From assembly GCF_001718195.1 (NCBI RefSeq), contig NZ_MCNV01000010.1:62001-126000 (forward strand): 64,000 nt of DNA, read 5' to 3'. The DNA comes from Paraburkholderia nodosa (GTDB lineage Bacteria; Pseudomonadota; Gammaproteobacteria; Burkholderiales; Burkholderiaceae). Made by a program: the position numbers and the translations under genes. How positions within the stretch are numbered: position 1 is the first letter of the stretch; each line of letters opens with the position of its first letter. Below are positions 18,645 to 26,933 of the stretch, piece after piece. The notes below the pieces were generated by a model. It worked only from the letters and a program-made list of their open reading frames with translations, did not search any database and was not told the origin of the DNA.

Positions 18645-19610
18645 ATGGATAGCGGCTTCGCAATCGACGAACGAACCCGCCTGACGAGCACGAACCAGTT
18701 CGAGCTGCTGCTTTTCCGTCTCGGCGCGGCGCCGGGCAGCGACGTTGGCGAAGTCTTCGGCATCAACGTTTTCAAGGTACGGGAAATTCTGAGCATGCCG
18801 GCGATCACACCGATCGCGGCGTCGTCCCCCTACGTGCTGGGCGCGGCGAACATCCGCGGCCAGGTGATGCCCGTGATCGACCTGCCGCGGCTCATGGGCT
18901 GCGAGCCGGTCACGGGCCTGAACATCCTGCTCGTGACCGAATTCGCGCGTTCCACCCAGGGCTTCGCGCTCGAAAGCGTGGACGAGATCGTGCGGCTCGA
19001 ATGGAGCCAGGTGCTGACCGCCGACGTCACGATGGGCAACCGCGTAACGAGCATCGCGCGGCTCGAGAACGACCCCGAGAGCAAGAAACTCGTGCAGGTG
19101 GTGGACGTGGAGCAGGTGCTGCGCGACGTCTTCCCGGCGCAGCACGGCGCGGTCGTGCCGGAGGAGGTGGGCGAGCCCGCGATGATTCCGCCGGGTGCGA
19201 AGGTGCTGGCCGCCGACGACTCGGGCTTCGCGCGCGAGCTGATCGGCCAGAGCCTCAAGGCGCTCGGCGTCGAATACACGATGGCGAAGACGGGACTCGA
19301 AGCGTGGAAGCAGCTCGACGAGATTGCCAGGAACGCGGAGCGCGACGGCGTGCGCGCGAAGGATCGCATTGCGCTCGTGCTGACCGACCTCGAAATGCCG
19401 GAGATGGACGGCTTCACGTTGACGCGCAAGATCAAGGCGGACCCGCGCACCGTGGATATTCCGGTGGTGATTCATTCGTCGCTCACGGGCACGGCGAATG
19501 AAGCGCACGTGAAGAATGCAGGCGCGAGCGGCTACGTGGCGAAATTCGCCGCCGGCGACCTCGCGGGGGCGATTCGCAGCGCGCTCGCCGGCAAGCCCAT
19601 TTACGCCTGA
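18645..19610 (+). CDS. cheV: CheV, chemotaxis coupling protein (CheW-REC)
   Basis: A 321-residue protein with an N-terminal CheW domain (about 15-165; NVFKVREIL and GAANIRGQVMPVIDLPRLMG) and a C-terminal receiver domain (about 185-320). The phospho-acceptor is Asp248 in LTDLEMPEMDGF, with HSS and the Lys of VAKF in the usual places. It should couple receptors to CheA and adapt through phosphorylation. No other chemotaxis gene is in the window. The start follows AGGACACCAGAG. Confidence 0.94.
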   Translation: MDSGFAIDERTRLTSTNQFELLLFRLGAAPGSDVGEVFGINVFKVREILSMPAITPIAASSPYVLGAANIRGQVMPVIDLPRLMGCEPVTGLNILLVTEFARSTQGFALESVDEIVRLEWSQVLTADVTMGNRVTSIARLENDPESKKLVQVVDVEQVLRDVFPAQHGAVVPEEVGEPAMIPPGAKVLAADDSGFARELIGQSLKALGVEYTMAKTGLEAWKQLDEIARNAERDGVRAKDRIALVLTDLEMPEMDGFTLTRKIKADPRTVDIPVVIHSSLTGTANEAHVKNAGASGYVAKFAAGDLAGAIRSALAGKPIYA

Positions 19611-19762
19611 TTTCATCAGCGGATGTTCGCGCCGGTGCGCAATGTCTGCGCAAGATCGCCGATGGCGATTACGGCAATCTCGGTGACGCTTCAACGCTGG
19701 CCGAGCCGCGTGTCGTGAAGGAGTCGATCGATCATCGCGTTGCTCAGTCGTGCATTAGCGCA

Positions 19763-20548
19763 TCAACACGCGAACAGGCGCCCCAGCTGCGGCTCGCTAT
19801 CCTGCACCCCCGCGAGCCGCAGCGCGTGCCACGCCATCGCGTAGTTGCTCGACAGCACGGGCTTGCCGGTGTGCGCCTCGATCTGAGGCACGAGCGCGGC
19901 CACGCGCAGGCTGGTGCACGACACGAACACCGCATCGGCATCGTCGTGGCGCGCCAGCGTTTCTATCGCACTGCGAATTGAACTCGCATCGATGCGCGCC
20001 ACCTCGTTGTCGTCCGCGTGCTCGAACGAAGCCATGCGTGTGACGGCCACGCCGCGCGCCTCGATGTAATCGCGCATGAAGTCGTTGATGGTACGCACGT
20101 AGGGTGTAAGAAGCGCCACGCGGCGCACCTTGAGCGCCTTTAGCGCGGCGAGCGCGGCCGTGATCGGCGTGGTGCAGGCAATATCGGGCCGCGCCTCGCG
20201 GATGCGTGCCGCAACCTTGTCTTCGCCTATCACCATCGAAGCCGACGTGCAGCCGAACGCCACCACGTCGAGGCGCTCGCCGGGCAGCATGAGGTTCACG
20301 GCGGGGGCGATGCGCGCCTCGATTTCCGCGAGGCGAGGCGGCGTGATGTCCGGCGAATTCTCGAGCCTGCTCTCGTAGAACGCCACGCCCGGCTGGCGCA
20401 ACAGATCGCGCCATTCGTATTCGATCGTATGATCGGTGGCCAGCACGACGAGGCCGATCGCGGCGCGGCGGGCAATGCCGCCGTCGAGCGCGAAGCCGAG
20501 CTTCGTGTAGGCATCCTCGTGATCTTGCGGCGGTGCGGTAATGGTCAT
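19763..20548 (-). CDS. Aspartate/glutamate racemase-superfamily enzyme
   Basis: A 261-residue protein of the Asp/Glu racemase, maleate isomerase and arylmalonate decarboxylase group. The two catalytic Cys sites are both present: FGCTSASMVIG and VSCTSLRVAAL. YVRTINDFMRDYI and LSSNYAMAWHALRLAG fit the maleate-isomerase-like branch. The ATG at 20548 overlaps the stop of the oxidase gene (ATGA), so both are one operon. The actual substrate is not readable; pairing with a D-amino acid dehydrogenase suggests an amino acid or a related acid. Confidence 0.82.
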   Translation of the reverse strand: MTITAPPQDHEDAYTKLGFALDGGIARRAAIGLVVLATDHTIEYEWRDLLRQPGVAFYESRLENSPDITPPRLAEIEARIAPAVNLMLPGERLDVVAFGCTSASMVIGEDKVAARIREARPDIACTTPITAALAALKALKVRRVALLTPYVRTINDFMRDYIEARGVAVTRMASFEHADDNEVARIDASSIRSAIETLARHDDADAVFVSCTSLRVAALVPQIEAHTGKPVLSSNYAMAWHALRLAGVQDSEPQLGRLFAC

Positions 20549-21789
20549 CTCAGCATCAATCCCGTCATGTCGAGTTCGGGCTCGCGCCCGGCCATGATGT
20601 CGGCGAGCAGTTTTGCGGTGCCGCACGACATGGTCCAGCCCATGTGTCCGTGACCCGTGTTCAGAAAGAAGTTGCTATGGCGCGTGCGGCCGATCAGCGG
20701 CGTGCCTTCGGGCGTCATCGGCCGCAGCCCGGCCCAGTACGCCGGCTGCGTGTAATCGGCGCCCTGGGGAAAGAGTTCGCGCGCCGCCTGCATCATGGAA
20801 GTGAAATCGGCGGGCGTGTGGCGCGTGTCGTAGCCCGCGAAATCCGCGGTGGCCGTGAAGCGCAGGCGCGCGCCAAAACGCGCCCATGCCACGAGGTGAT
20901 TCTCGTCGACGCCACCCATCTCGGGCGGCCGATGCCCGGGCCCGCAGGGGAACGTGGCCGAATAGCCCTTCACCGGATAGACCGCGATGCGATAGCCGAG
21001 TGGCCGCGCGAGGATCGGCGACCAGGAGCCGAGCGCGAGCACGTAGTCGTCGCCCTGAATCATGCCCGCGCTCGTGCGCACGCCGGCAATGCGGTCGCCG
21101 GTGGCTTCGATGGCCTCGATCGGGGCGTCGAACACGAAGCGCACTCCCATACGTTCGCAAACTTCCTTGAGCCCGCGCGTGAAGCGGTGGGCGTCACCGC
21201 TTGCGTCGCTGGGGCAGTAGATCGCGCCCGCGATGCGCTCGCGGGCGTGGGCGAGCGCCGGTTCGCGTGCTGCAACGGCGGCGGCGTCGAGCGTTTCGAG
21301 CGGCAGTCCGTTTTCCACGAGGATCGACATGTGGGCGCGGCCGCGCTCGAACGAGGCGGCGTCGCGATAGAGATAGAGCAGGCCGCGGCTGATGAGGTCG
21401 TATTCGAGCTGCTCGCGCGCCGTGACCTCTTGCAGTTGATGCTGCGAATAGCGGCACAACTTGACCTTGCGCGAGGTGTTCTCGCGCGAGCGCGCCTCGG
21501 TGCAGTTGAGCAGGAATTGCGCGCACCAGGCCCACATATGCGGATCGGCCTTCAGGCGCAGGCGCAGCGCCTGGCCTTCGACGAACAGCGATTTGAGCAG
21601 GATTTTCGGCGCACGCGGCGAGGCCCACGTGTACGAGTGCCCCGGCGCGACGAGCCCCGCGTTGGCGAAACTGGTTTCGAGTGCAACGCCTGAGCGTCGC
21701 TCGATAACGGTAACGTCGCGGCCGTCGCGCGCAAGGTAATACGCGCTCGTGACGCCCGCGATGCCGCCGCCCAGTACGATGGTCTTCAT
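20545..21789 (-). CDS. FAD-dependent D-amino acid dehydrogenase (DadA-like)
   Basis: A 414-residue flavoprotein of the DAO family. It starts MKTIVLGGGIAGVTSAYYLA with the dinucleotide-binding motif, has YVLALGSWSP in the middle and ends with GLRPMTPEGTPLIGRT and NTGHGHMGWTMS, as in DadA. It should oxidise D-amino acids to 2-oxo acids at the membrane and pass electrons to the respiratory chain. The ATG at 21789 follows GAGGGG; a GTG two codons earlier is less likely. Divergence from an amino-acid-type importer suggests joint use of one substrate. Confidence 0.88.
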   Translation of the reverse strand: MKTIVLGGGIAGVTSAYYLARDGRDVTVIERRSGVALETSFANAGLVAPGHSYTWASPRAPKILLKSLFVEGQALRLRLKADPHMWAWCAQFLLNCTEARSRENTSRKVKLCRYSQHQLQEVTAREQLEYDLISRGLLYLYRDAASFERGRAHMSILVENGLPLETLDAAAVAAREPALAHARERIAGAIYCPSDASGDAHRFTRGLKEVCERMGVRFVFDAPIEAIEATGDRIAGVRTSAGMIQGDDYVLALGSWSPILARPLGYRIAVYPVKGYSATFPCGPGHRPPEMGGVDENHLVAWARFGARLRFTATADFAGYDTRHTPADFTSMMQAARELFPQGADYTQPAYWAGLRPMTPEGTPLIGRTRHSNFFLNTGHGHMGWTMSCGTAKLLADIMAGREPELDMTGLMLR

Positions 21790-21807
21790 TCGCACCCCTC
21801 CATGCGT

Positions 21808-21855
21808 GTATACAAATTACCTTCACGCTGCCGCGAGCGCACGTAATTTGTATAC
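21808..21855. promoter_or_regulatory. Long perfect inverted repeat, probable operator
   Basis: GTATACAAATTAC (21808-21820) and GTAATTTGTATAC (21843-21855) are perfect reverse complements with a 22-bp spacer. Each arm holds a TGTATAC core of the kind often bound by GntR-family (FCD) regulators, so this may be two operator copies about 35 bp apart. It lies 19 bp before the dehydrogenase start and 205 bp before the importer operon, in position to control the first and perhaps both. Confidence 0.7.
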
Positions 21856-22060
21856 GCGCATACCCTAGGCAGTTAAACGGTGACGTGCATCTATCATGGA
21901 TAAGTCGTTATGCGCCGGTCCCATGCAAGCCGCGCGCCATGAGCGCGCGAGACCTGCAGGGCATCGCACTGGACGAATTATTTCGTTTCGCTAACTGACC
22001 GCGCGGGCTCGCCTGCGTTGCGGCATCGCCCGGTCGGGTCCACGCTCAGGAGCCGCTCAC

Positions 22061-23227
22061 ATGAATCCTCAGAACAATGGCGCGCTGCACACAACCCTCG
22101 CGCTCACGCTCTTTTCGCTCGCGGCGCTGGCGCCTGGACTCGCCCAGGCGCAGACCATCAAGATCGGCGTGCCGGTGCCGCTTTCGGGCAGCAGCGCCGC
22201 AGCGGGCACGGATATCCTGAACGGCGCGAAGCTCGCGGCCGCGAAGATCAACGCGGCGGGTGGCGTGCTCGGCAAGCAGATCGAACTCGTGCCCGAAGAC
22301 GACGCATGCGACGCACAAACGGCGGTACAGGCCGCGCAGAAGCTCGTGGACGCGGGCGTGGTTGCCGTGGCGGGCGGCTACTGCTCGAGCGCGGCACTGC
22401 CCGAATTGACCGCATTCCATCGCGCCGGCATTCCCTACGTGCTCGATGCCTCGACCAATCCGAAGCTCACGGAAATGGGCTACGACAATGTGTTCCGCAC
22501 GATTGGCCGTGACGACGAGCAAGGGCCTTTCGCGGCCAGCTTCATCAAGAATTCGCTGCACGCGAAGCGCGCGGCAGTGATCGACGACAACACGACCTAC
22601 GCCAAGGGTCTCGCGCAGAACACCGTGGAATCGCTCAAGAAGATGGGCGTGGACGTGGTCTATGCCGACTCGATCACGCCGGGCCAGATGGATTATTCGC
22701 CGACGCTCACCAAGGTTTCCTCGCTCAAGCCGGACGTGATCTATTACACGGGCTATTTCTCCGAAGCGGGTCTGCTCGTGAAGGAAGCGCGCCAGGTGGG
22801 CCTGAAGATGACCTTCATGGGCGGCGACGGCACCAATGACCCCACGCTCATGAAGACGGCAGGGCCAGCCGCCGACGGCATGATCATCACGACTGCGCCG
22901 CTCGCACAGTTCCTTCCTGGTGCGCACGACTACCTCGATCGGTACAACAAGAGCTATGGTCAGGGGCCGGGACCGTACTCGGTGTACGAGTACGACGCCG
23001 TGGGCGTGACCGCCAAGGCCATCGCCGAAGGCAAGTCGGCAAAGCCCGCAGACATCAGCGCCGCGCTGCACAAGATCACGGACTACCAGGGCGCCACGGG
23101 AACGATCGGCTTCAATCCGAAGGGCGACCGCAGCCGTGCCGTGTACATCACGGTCGTCGTGCATAACGATCAGTTCGAGCCTTACCAACGCCAGGATGCC
23201 AGCGGCAAGTGGGTGGCTATGAAGTAA
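22061..23227 (+). CDS. Branched-chain amino-acid-type ABC importer, periplasmic binding protein
   Basis: A 388-residue LivJ/LivK-type binding protein. The signal peptide spans about residues 1-30, ending LAQAQ. The mature part starts IKIGVPVPLSGSSAAAGTD and has GGYCSSAALPE and YYTGYFSEAGLL, typical of Peripla_BP_6. AGGAG lies upstream of the ATG. It leads a plus operon with two permease units and two ATPases. The bound amino acid cannot be told from sequence. Confidence 0.92.
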   Translation: MNPQNNGALHTTLALTLFSLAALAPGLAQAQTIKIGVPVPLSGSSAAAGTDILNGAKLAAAKINAAGGVLGKQIELVPEDDACDAQTAVQAAQKLVDAGVVAVAGGYCSSAALPELTAFHRAGIPYVLDASTNPKLTEMGYDNVFRTIGRDDEQGPFAASFIKNSLHAKRAAVIDDNTTYAKGLAQNTVESLKKMGVDVVYADSITPGQMDYSPTLTKVSSLKPDVIYYTGYFSEAGLLVKEARQVGLKMTFMGGDGTNDPTLMKTAGPAADGMIITTAPLAQFLPGAHDYLDRYNKSYGQGPGPYSVYEYDAVGVTAKAIAEGKSAKPADISAALHKITDYQGATGTIGFNPKGDRSRAVYITVVVHNDQFEPYQRQDASGKWVAMK

Positions 23228-23243
23228 GCGTACCGGGCCGCTC

Positions 23244-24143
23244 ATGAGCACCTTCTTCCAGTTCGTCATCGAGGGGCTGACGATCGGCTCGTTCTACGCG
23301 CTCGTCGCCCTCGGCTACACGATGGTCTACGGCATTATCCGGCTCATCAACTTCGCACACGGGGATCTCTTCATGGTGGGCGCGTTCGTGGGCTGGACCG
23401 CGCTCGCCGCGCTCGCGGCCGCTCGCCTGCCGCTCGCGCTCGCGCTGTTCGTGGCCTTCGCGGTGGCCATGCTCGCGACCGGCGTGCTCGGCGTGGCGAT
23501 CGCGCGCGTGGCCTATCAGCCGTTGCTGCGCGCGCCGCGCCTGTCCATTCTCATTACGGCGCTAGCCGTTTCTCTGCTGCTGGAGAACGGCGTCCTGATT
23601 GCCTACGGCGCGGGCTTTCGTACGTACCCGCACCTGCTCACGCATACCGGCTTCGACGTTGCGCAAGTGCACATCACGTTCGCGCAGATCGGCATTATCG
23701 CGGCCAGCTTCGCGCTGATGATCGCGCTGTATCTGTTCGTACACCATACGTTCGTCGGTACGGCCATGCGCGCGCTCGCCATCGACCAGGATGCGGCGCG
23801 GCTCATGGGCATCGACGTCGAGCGGCTCATCCAGCTCACGTTTTTCATCGGCTCGGCGCTCGCCGCGGTCGCCGGCGTGATGGAAGGGCTCTTCTACACG
23901 CAGATCAACTTCTTCATGGGCTTCGTGCTCGGGCTGCGCGCGTTCACGGCGGCCGTGCTCGGCGGCATCGGCAATATTCCGGGGGCGATGGTGGGCGGCT
24001 TCCTGATCGGCTTGCTGGAGGCGTTCGGCGCGGGGTATGTGTCCTCCCAGTGGACCGATGTGTTCGTGTTCGGTGTGCTGATCGCCGTGCTCGTGGTGAA
24101 GCCCACCGGGCTGTTCGGTGAACGCGTGGTCGAGAGGATGTGA
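23244..24143 (+). CDS. livH: Branched-chain amino-acid-type ABC permease, LivH-like
   Basis: A 299-residue permease with about eight membrane helices. IEGLTIGSFYALVALGY and RLINFAHGDLFMVGAF at the N terminus, FTAAVLGGIGNIPGAMVGG near residue 235 and the closing VVKPTGLFG are LivH signatures. It lies 16 bp after the binding-protein gene and three bases before the fused permease-ATPase gene. Confidence 0.93.
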   Translation: MSTFFQFVIEGLTIGSFYALVALGYTMVYGIIRLINFAHGDLFMVGAFVGWTALAALAAARLPLALALFVAFAVAMLATGVLGVAIARVAYQPLLRAPRLSILITALAVSLLLENGVLIAYGAGFRTYPHLLTHTGFDVAQVHITFAQIGIIAASFALMIALYLFVHHTFVGTAMRALAIDQDAARLMGIDVERLIQLTFFIGSALAAVAGVMEGLFYTQINFFMGFVLGLRAFTAAVLGGIGNIPGAMVGGFLIGLLEAFGAGYVSSQWTDVFVFGVLIAVLVVKPTGLFGERVVERM

Positions 24144-24146
24144 GAC

Positions 24147-26006
24147 ATGCGCGCGCGGGCCACGGACACTTCATGGGTCGTTTCCGGCGTGCTGCTCGCG
24201 TTGGCGATCGCGCTGCCCAAGTTCGCGAGCGGGTATGTCGTCGATGTCGGGCTCACCATCATCACCTACGCGATTCTGGGCCTCGGATTGAACATCGTCG
24301 TGGGCTATGCCGGGTTGCTCGACCTCGGTTACGCTGCATTTTTCGCCATCGGCGCCTATACGACGGCGCTGCTGGAAACGCTGCTGCACTTCTCGTTCTG
24401 GGCGACGCTGCCGTTCAGCCTGGTGTTCGCGGGCGCTTCCGGCGTCGTGATCGGCTACCCCACGCTGCGCCTGCGTAGCGACTATCTCGCCATCGTCACG
24501 CTCGGCTTCGGCGAGATCACGCGCATCGTCGCCACCAATCTCGACATTACCGGCGGCCCGAACGGCATCTACGGCATCGAGCCGCCGAGCCTGTTCGGCT
24601 TCGAATTCAGTTCGCCGCGCTCGGTGTATGTGCTAGGCATGGCGTTCTTCATCGTCGTGCTGGTGTTCGCCGTGCGGCTCGGACGCTCGCGCCTCGGGCG
24701 CGCTTGGACCAGCATCCGCGAGGACGAAGCCGCCGCCGAAGCGGTGGGTGTCGCGACCCTGCGCGTGAAGATGCTCGCCTACGTGATCGGCGCACTGATC
24801 GGCGGCCTCGCGGGCAGTCTGTTCGCCGCGCGCTTCGGCACGATCGACCCCACGGCGTTCACCTATCTGCAGTCGGTGACGATTCTCATCGTCGTCGTGA
24901 TGGGGGGGCGCGGCAGCATTCCCGGCGTGATACTCGGCGCGCTGATCGTCGCGGGGCTGCCGGAAATGCTGCGCTTTTTGAACCTGTGGCGCATTTTCGG
25001 CTTTGCCGTGGCGCTCGTCGTGCTCATGTTGTTGCGTCCGCAAGGATTGTGGCCGGCGCGCGTGAGGCGCGCCGCGCCGCGGCCCGAAGAGGAAACGGTG
25101 GCGCACGAAGCGGAAGCCGCGGAAGCGGCGGGCAAGGAAACCGAGGCGGCCGTTTCCCTCGCCGATAGCGGCGGCCTCGAAGCCGCCGCCGCGCGCGAAA
25201 CCCTGCTCGAGGTGCATGACCTCGAGCGCCGCTTTGGCGGCGTGCGCGCGATTGGCGGCATTACCTTCCAGGTGCGCAGCGGCGAAATTCTCGCGTTGAT
25301 CGGCCCGAACGGCGCGGGCAAGACCACGGTGTTCAACTGCCTGACGGGCGTAATCCGGCCGAGCGGCGGCCGCCTCGTCTGGCGCGGCGAGCCGCTTGGC
25401 GGCGGCGCGCCCCATCGCAACGTGCATCGCGGCATTGCGCGTACGTTTCAGGGCATTCGCCTGTTTAACCATATGAGCGCATTCGAGAACGTGCTGATCG
25501 GCATGGATCATCGCCTGCACACGGCCCTTGTAGCGGAACTGGTGGGCACGCGCGCCGCGCGCGCCGAGGCGGCCGAGCACGGCGCACTCGGGCAGCGCTG
25601 GCTCGATCTGGTGGGGCTCGGCGCGCGGGCGAGCGAATATGCCTCGGACCTTCCCTATGGCGATCAGCGCAGGCTGGAAATCGCCCGCGCGCTGGCGAGC
25701 CAGCCACGCTTGTTGCTGCTCGACGAGCCCGCCGCCGGCATGAACCCAACCGAAAAGCACGCGTTGATGGCGCAGATCCGCCGCATCCGCGACCTGGGCG
25801 TGACCGTGCTGCTGATCGAACACGACATGGCGCTCGTGATGGGCGTGTCCGACCGCATCATCGTGATGGACCATGGCGAGATCATTGCTCAGGGCACGCC
25901 CGCGCAAATCCAGAACGACCCGGTGGTGATCGACGCCTACCTGGGCACGGCGGAGGAAGACGACGGACCCGACGCCACGGACGGGGAGAAGTCGCTATGG
26001 GGGTAG
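24147..26006 (+). CDS. Fused LivM permease - LivG ATPase
   Basis: One 619-residue protein. Residues about 1-305 are a LivM-type permease (GLGLNIVVGYAGLLDLGYAA and a late RPQGLWPARVRR). An acidic, Ala/Glu-rich linker of about 45 residues follows. Residues about 350-605 are a LivG-type ATPase with Walker A GPNGAGKTT, signature LPYGDQRRLEIARAL, Walker B LLLLDEPAAGMNP and the switch His in LLIEHDM. These two subunits are separate genes in E. coli. No stop or frameshift separates them, so the fusion is real in this sequence. AGAGGA precedes the ATG. Confidence 0.93.
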   Translation: MRARATDTSWVVSGVLLALAIALPKFASGYVVDVGLTIITYAILGLGLNIVVGYAGLLDLGYAAFFAIGAYTTALLETLLHFSFWATLPFSLVFAGASGVVIGYPTLRLRSDYLAIVTLGFGEITRIVATNLDITGGPNGIYGIEPPSLFGFEFSSPRSVYVLGMAFFIVVLVFAVRLGRSRLGRAWTSIREDEAAAEAVGVATLRVKMLAYVIGALIGGLAGSLFAARFGTIDPTAFTYLQSVTILIVVVMGGRGSIPGVILGALIVAGLPEMLRFLNLWRIFGFAVALVVLMLLRPQGLWPARVRRAAPRPEEETVAHEAEAAEAAGKETEAAVSLADSGGLEAAAARETLLEVHDLERRFGGVRAIGGITFQVRSGEILALIGPNGAGKTTVFNCLTGVIRPSGGRLVWRGEPLGGGAPHRNVHRGIARTFQGIRLFNHMSAFENVLIGMDHRLHTALVAELVGTRAARAEAAEHGALGQRWLDLVGLGARASEYASDLPYGDQRRLEIARALASQPRLLLLDEPAAGMNPTEKHALMAQIRRIRDLGVTVLLIEHDMALVMGVSDRIIVMDHGEIIAQGTPAQIQNDPVVIDAYLGTAEEDDGPDATDGEKSLWG

Positions 26007-26758
26007 AGACGTCCGACAAACTCCTCGACGTTCGCGACCTGCGCGTGAACTACGGCAATATCGAAGCGCTGCACGGCGTTTCGCTCGATGTCGAGCCGGG
26101 CGAGATCGTCGCGCTGCTCGGGGCCAACGGCGCGGGCAAGACCACGACGCTGCGCACCATCTCCGGACTGCTGCGTCCGCGCGGCGGCAGCATCGGGTTC
26201 GAGGGGCAGGCGCTCGTCGGGCTGCCGTCGCATCGCATCGTCGCGCTCGGGATCGGGCACGTGCCGGAAGGGCGCCGTATCTTCGGCGGGTTGACGGTCG
26301 AGGAGAACCTGCGCCTGGGCGGCTACCTGTTGCGGCGCGATGCCGGCGCGCTCGATCAGGGCATTGCTCAGGCATACGAAACATTCAGCCGGCTGCGCGA
26401 GCGCAAGGACCAGCTTGCCGGCACGCTGAGCGGCGGCGAGCAGCAAATGCTCGCGATTGCGCGCGCGCTCATGCTCAAGCCCAAACTCGTGCTGCTCGAC
26501 GAGCCTTCCATGGGGCTCGCGCCCAAGCTCGTGCGCGCTATCTTCGAAGTGATCGCGCGCATCAGCCACGCGGGCACGGCGGTGCTGCTCGTGGAGCAGA
26601 ATGCGCGGCAGGCGCTGCGCATCGCGAACCGCGCCTATGTGCTGGAAGGCGGCCGCGTGGCGCTCGCGGGTTCGGCCCATGAACTGGCCGACGACAACCG
26701 CGTGCGCGCCACCTATCTCGGCGGCAGCGCGGCGGCGCAGGAGGGCGGGGCCGTCTAA
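25997..26758 (+). CDS. livF: Branched-chain amino-acid-type ABC ATPase, LivF-like
   Basis: A 253-residue ATPase: VNYGNIEALHGVSLDVEPGE, Walker A GANGAGKTT, signature LSGGEQQMLAIARAL, Walker B LVLLDEPSMGLAP and switch His replaced by Gln in LLVEQN, as is usual for LivF. Its start overlaps the fused permease-ATPase gene by ten bases. With LivG of the fusion it makes the ATPase pair. The next 175 bp are a regulatory gap before the AraC-type gene. Confidence 0.94.
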   Translation: MGVETSDKLLDVRDLRVNYGNIEALHGVSLDVEPGEIVALLGANGAGKTTTLRTISGLLRPRGGSIGFEGQALVGLPSHRIVALGIGHVPEGRRIFGGLTVEENLRLGGYLLRRDAGALDQGIAQAYETFSRLRERKDQLAGTLSGGEQQMLAIARALMLKPKLVLLDEPSMGLAPKLVRAIFEVIARISHAGTAVLLVEQNARQALRIANRAYVLEGGRVALAGSAHELADDNRVRATYLGGSAAAQEGGAV

Positions 26759-26793
26759 GGGCACCAGATCGGTTCTCTGGAAAATTCATTATT

Positions 26794-26812
26794 CATATAG
26801 AGAATCATTATC
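26794..26812 (+). promoter_or_regulatory. Fur-box-like sequence upstream of the AraC-type gene
   Basis: These 19 bases match 15 of 19 positions of the Fur consensus GATAATGATAATCATTATC. The right half, AATCATTATC, is perfect. The site lies in an unusually A/T-rich gap, 121 bp before the AraC-family start, where it could overlap a promoter. Fur binding would mean iron repression of that gene. Confidence 0.55.
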
Positions 26813-26822
26813 GTTCGCATTA

Positions 26823-26887
26823 GCAATTAATCATCATCCGATGCAAAATACGAGACAGCGCGGGCCGACGCATCGGGCATAAATTGC
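26823..26887 (+). repeat. Nested inverted repeats in the leader of the AraC-type gene
   Basis: Outer arms GCAATT (26823-26828) and AATTGC (26882-26887) enclose inner arms CCGATGC (26838-26844) and GCATCGG (26870-26876). RNA from this stretch could fold into a long stem with an internal loop. It lies between the Fur-like box and the GTG start, so it may be a structured leader or part of a small RNA. Confidence 0.35.
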
Positions 26888-26933
26888 GCAAAACGGACAT
26901 TTTTCTGGAAAATGAGCGAAGGAAGATTCGACC

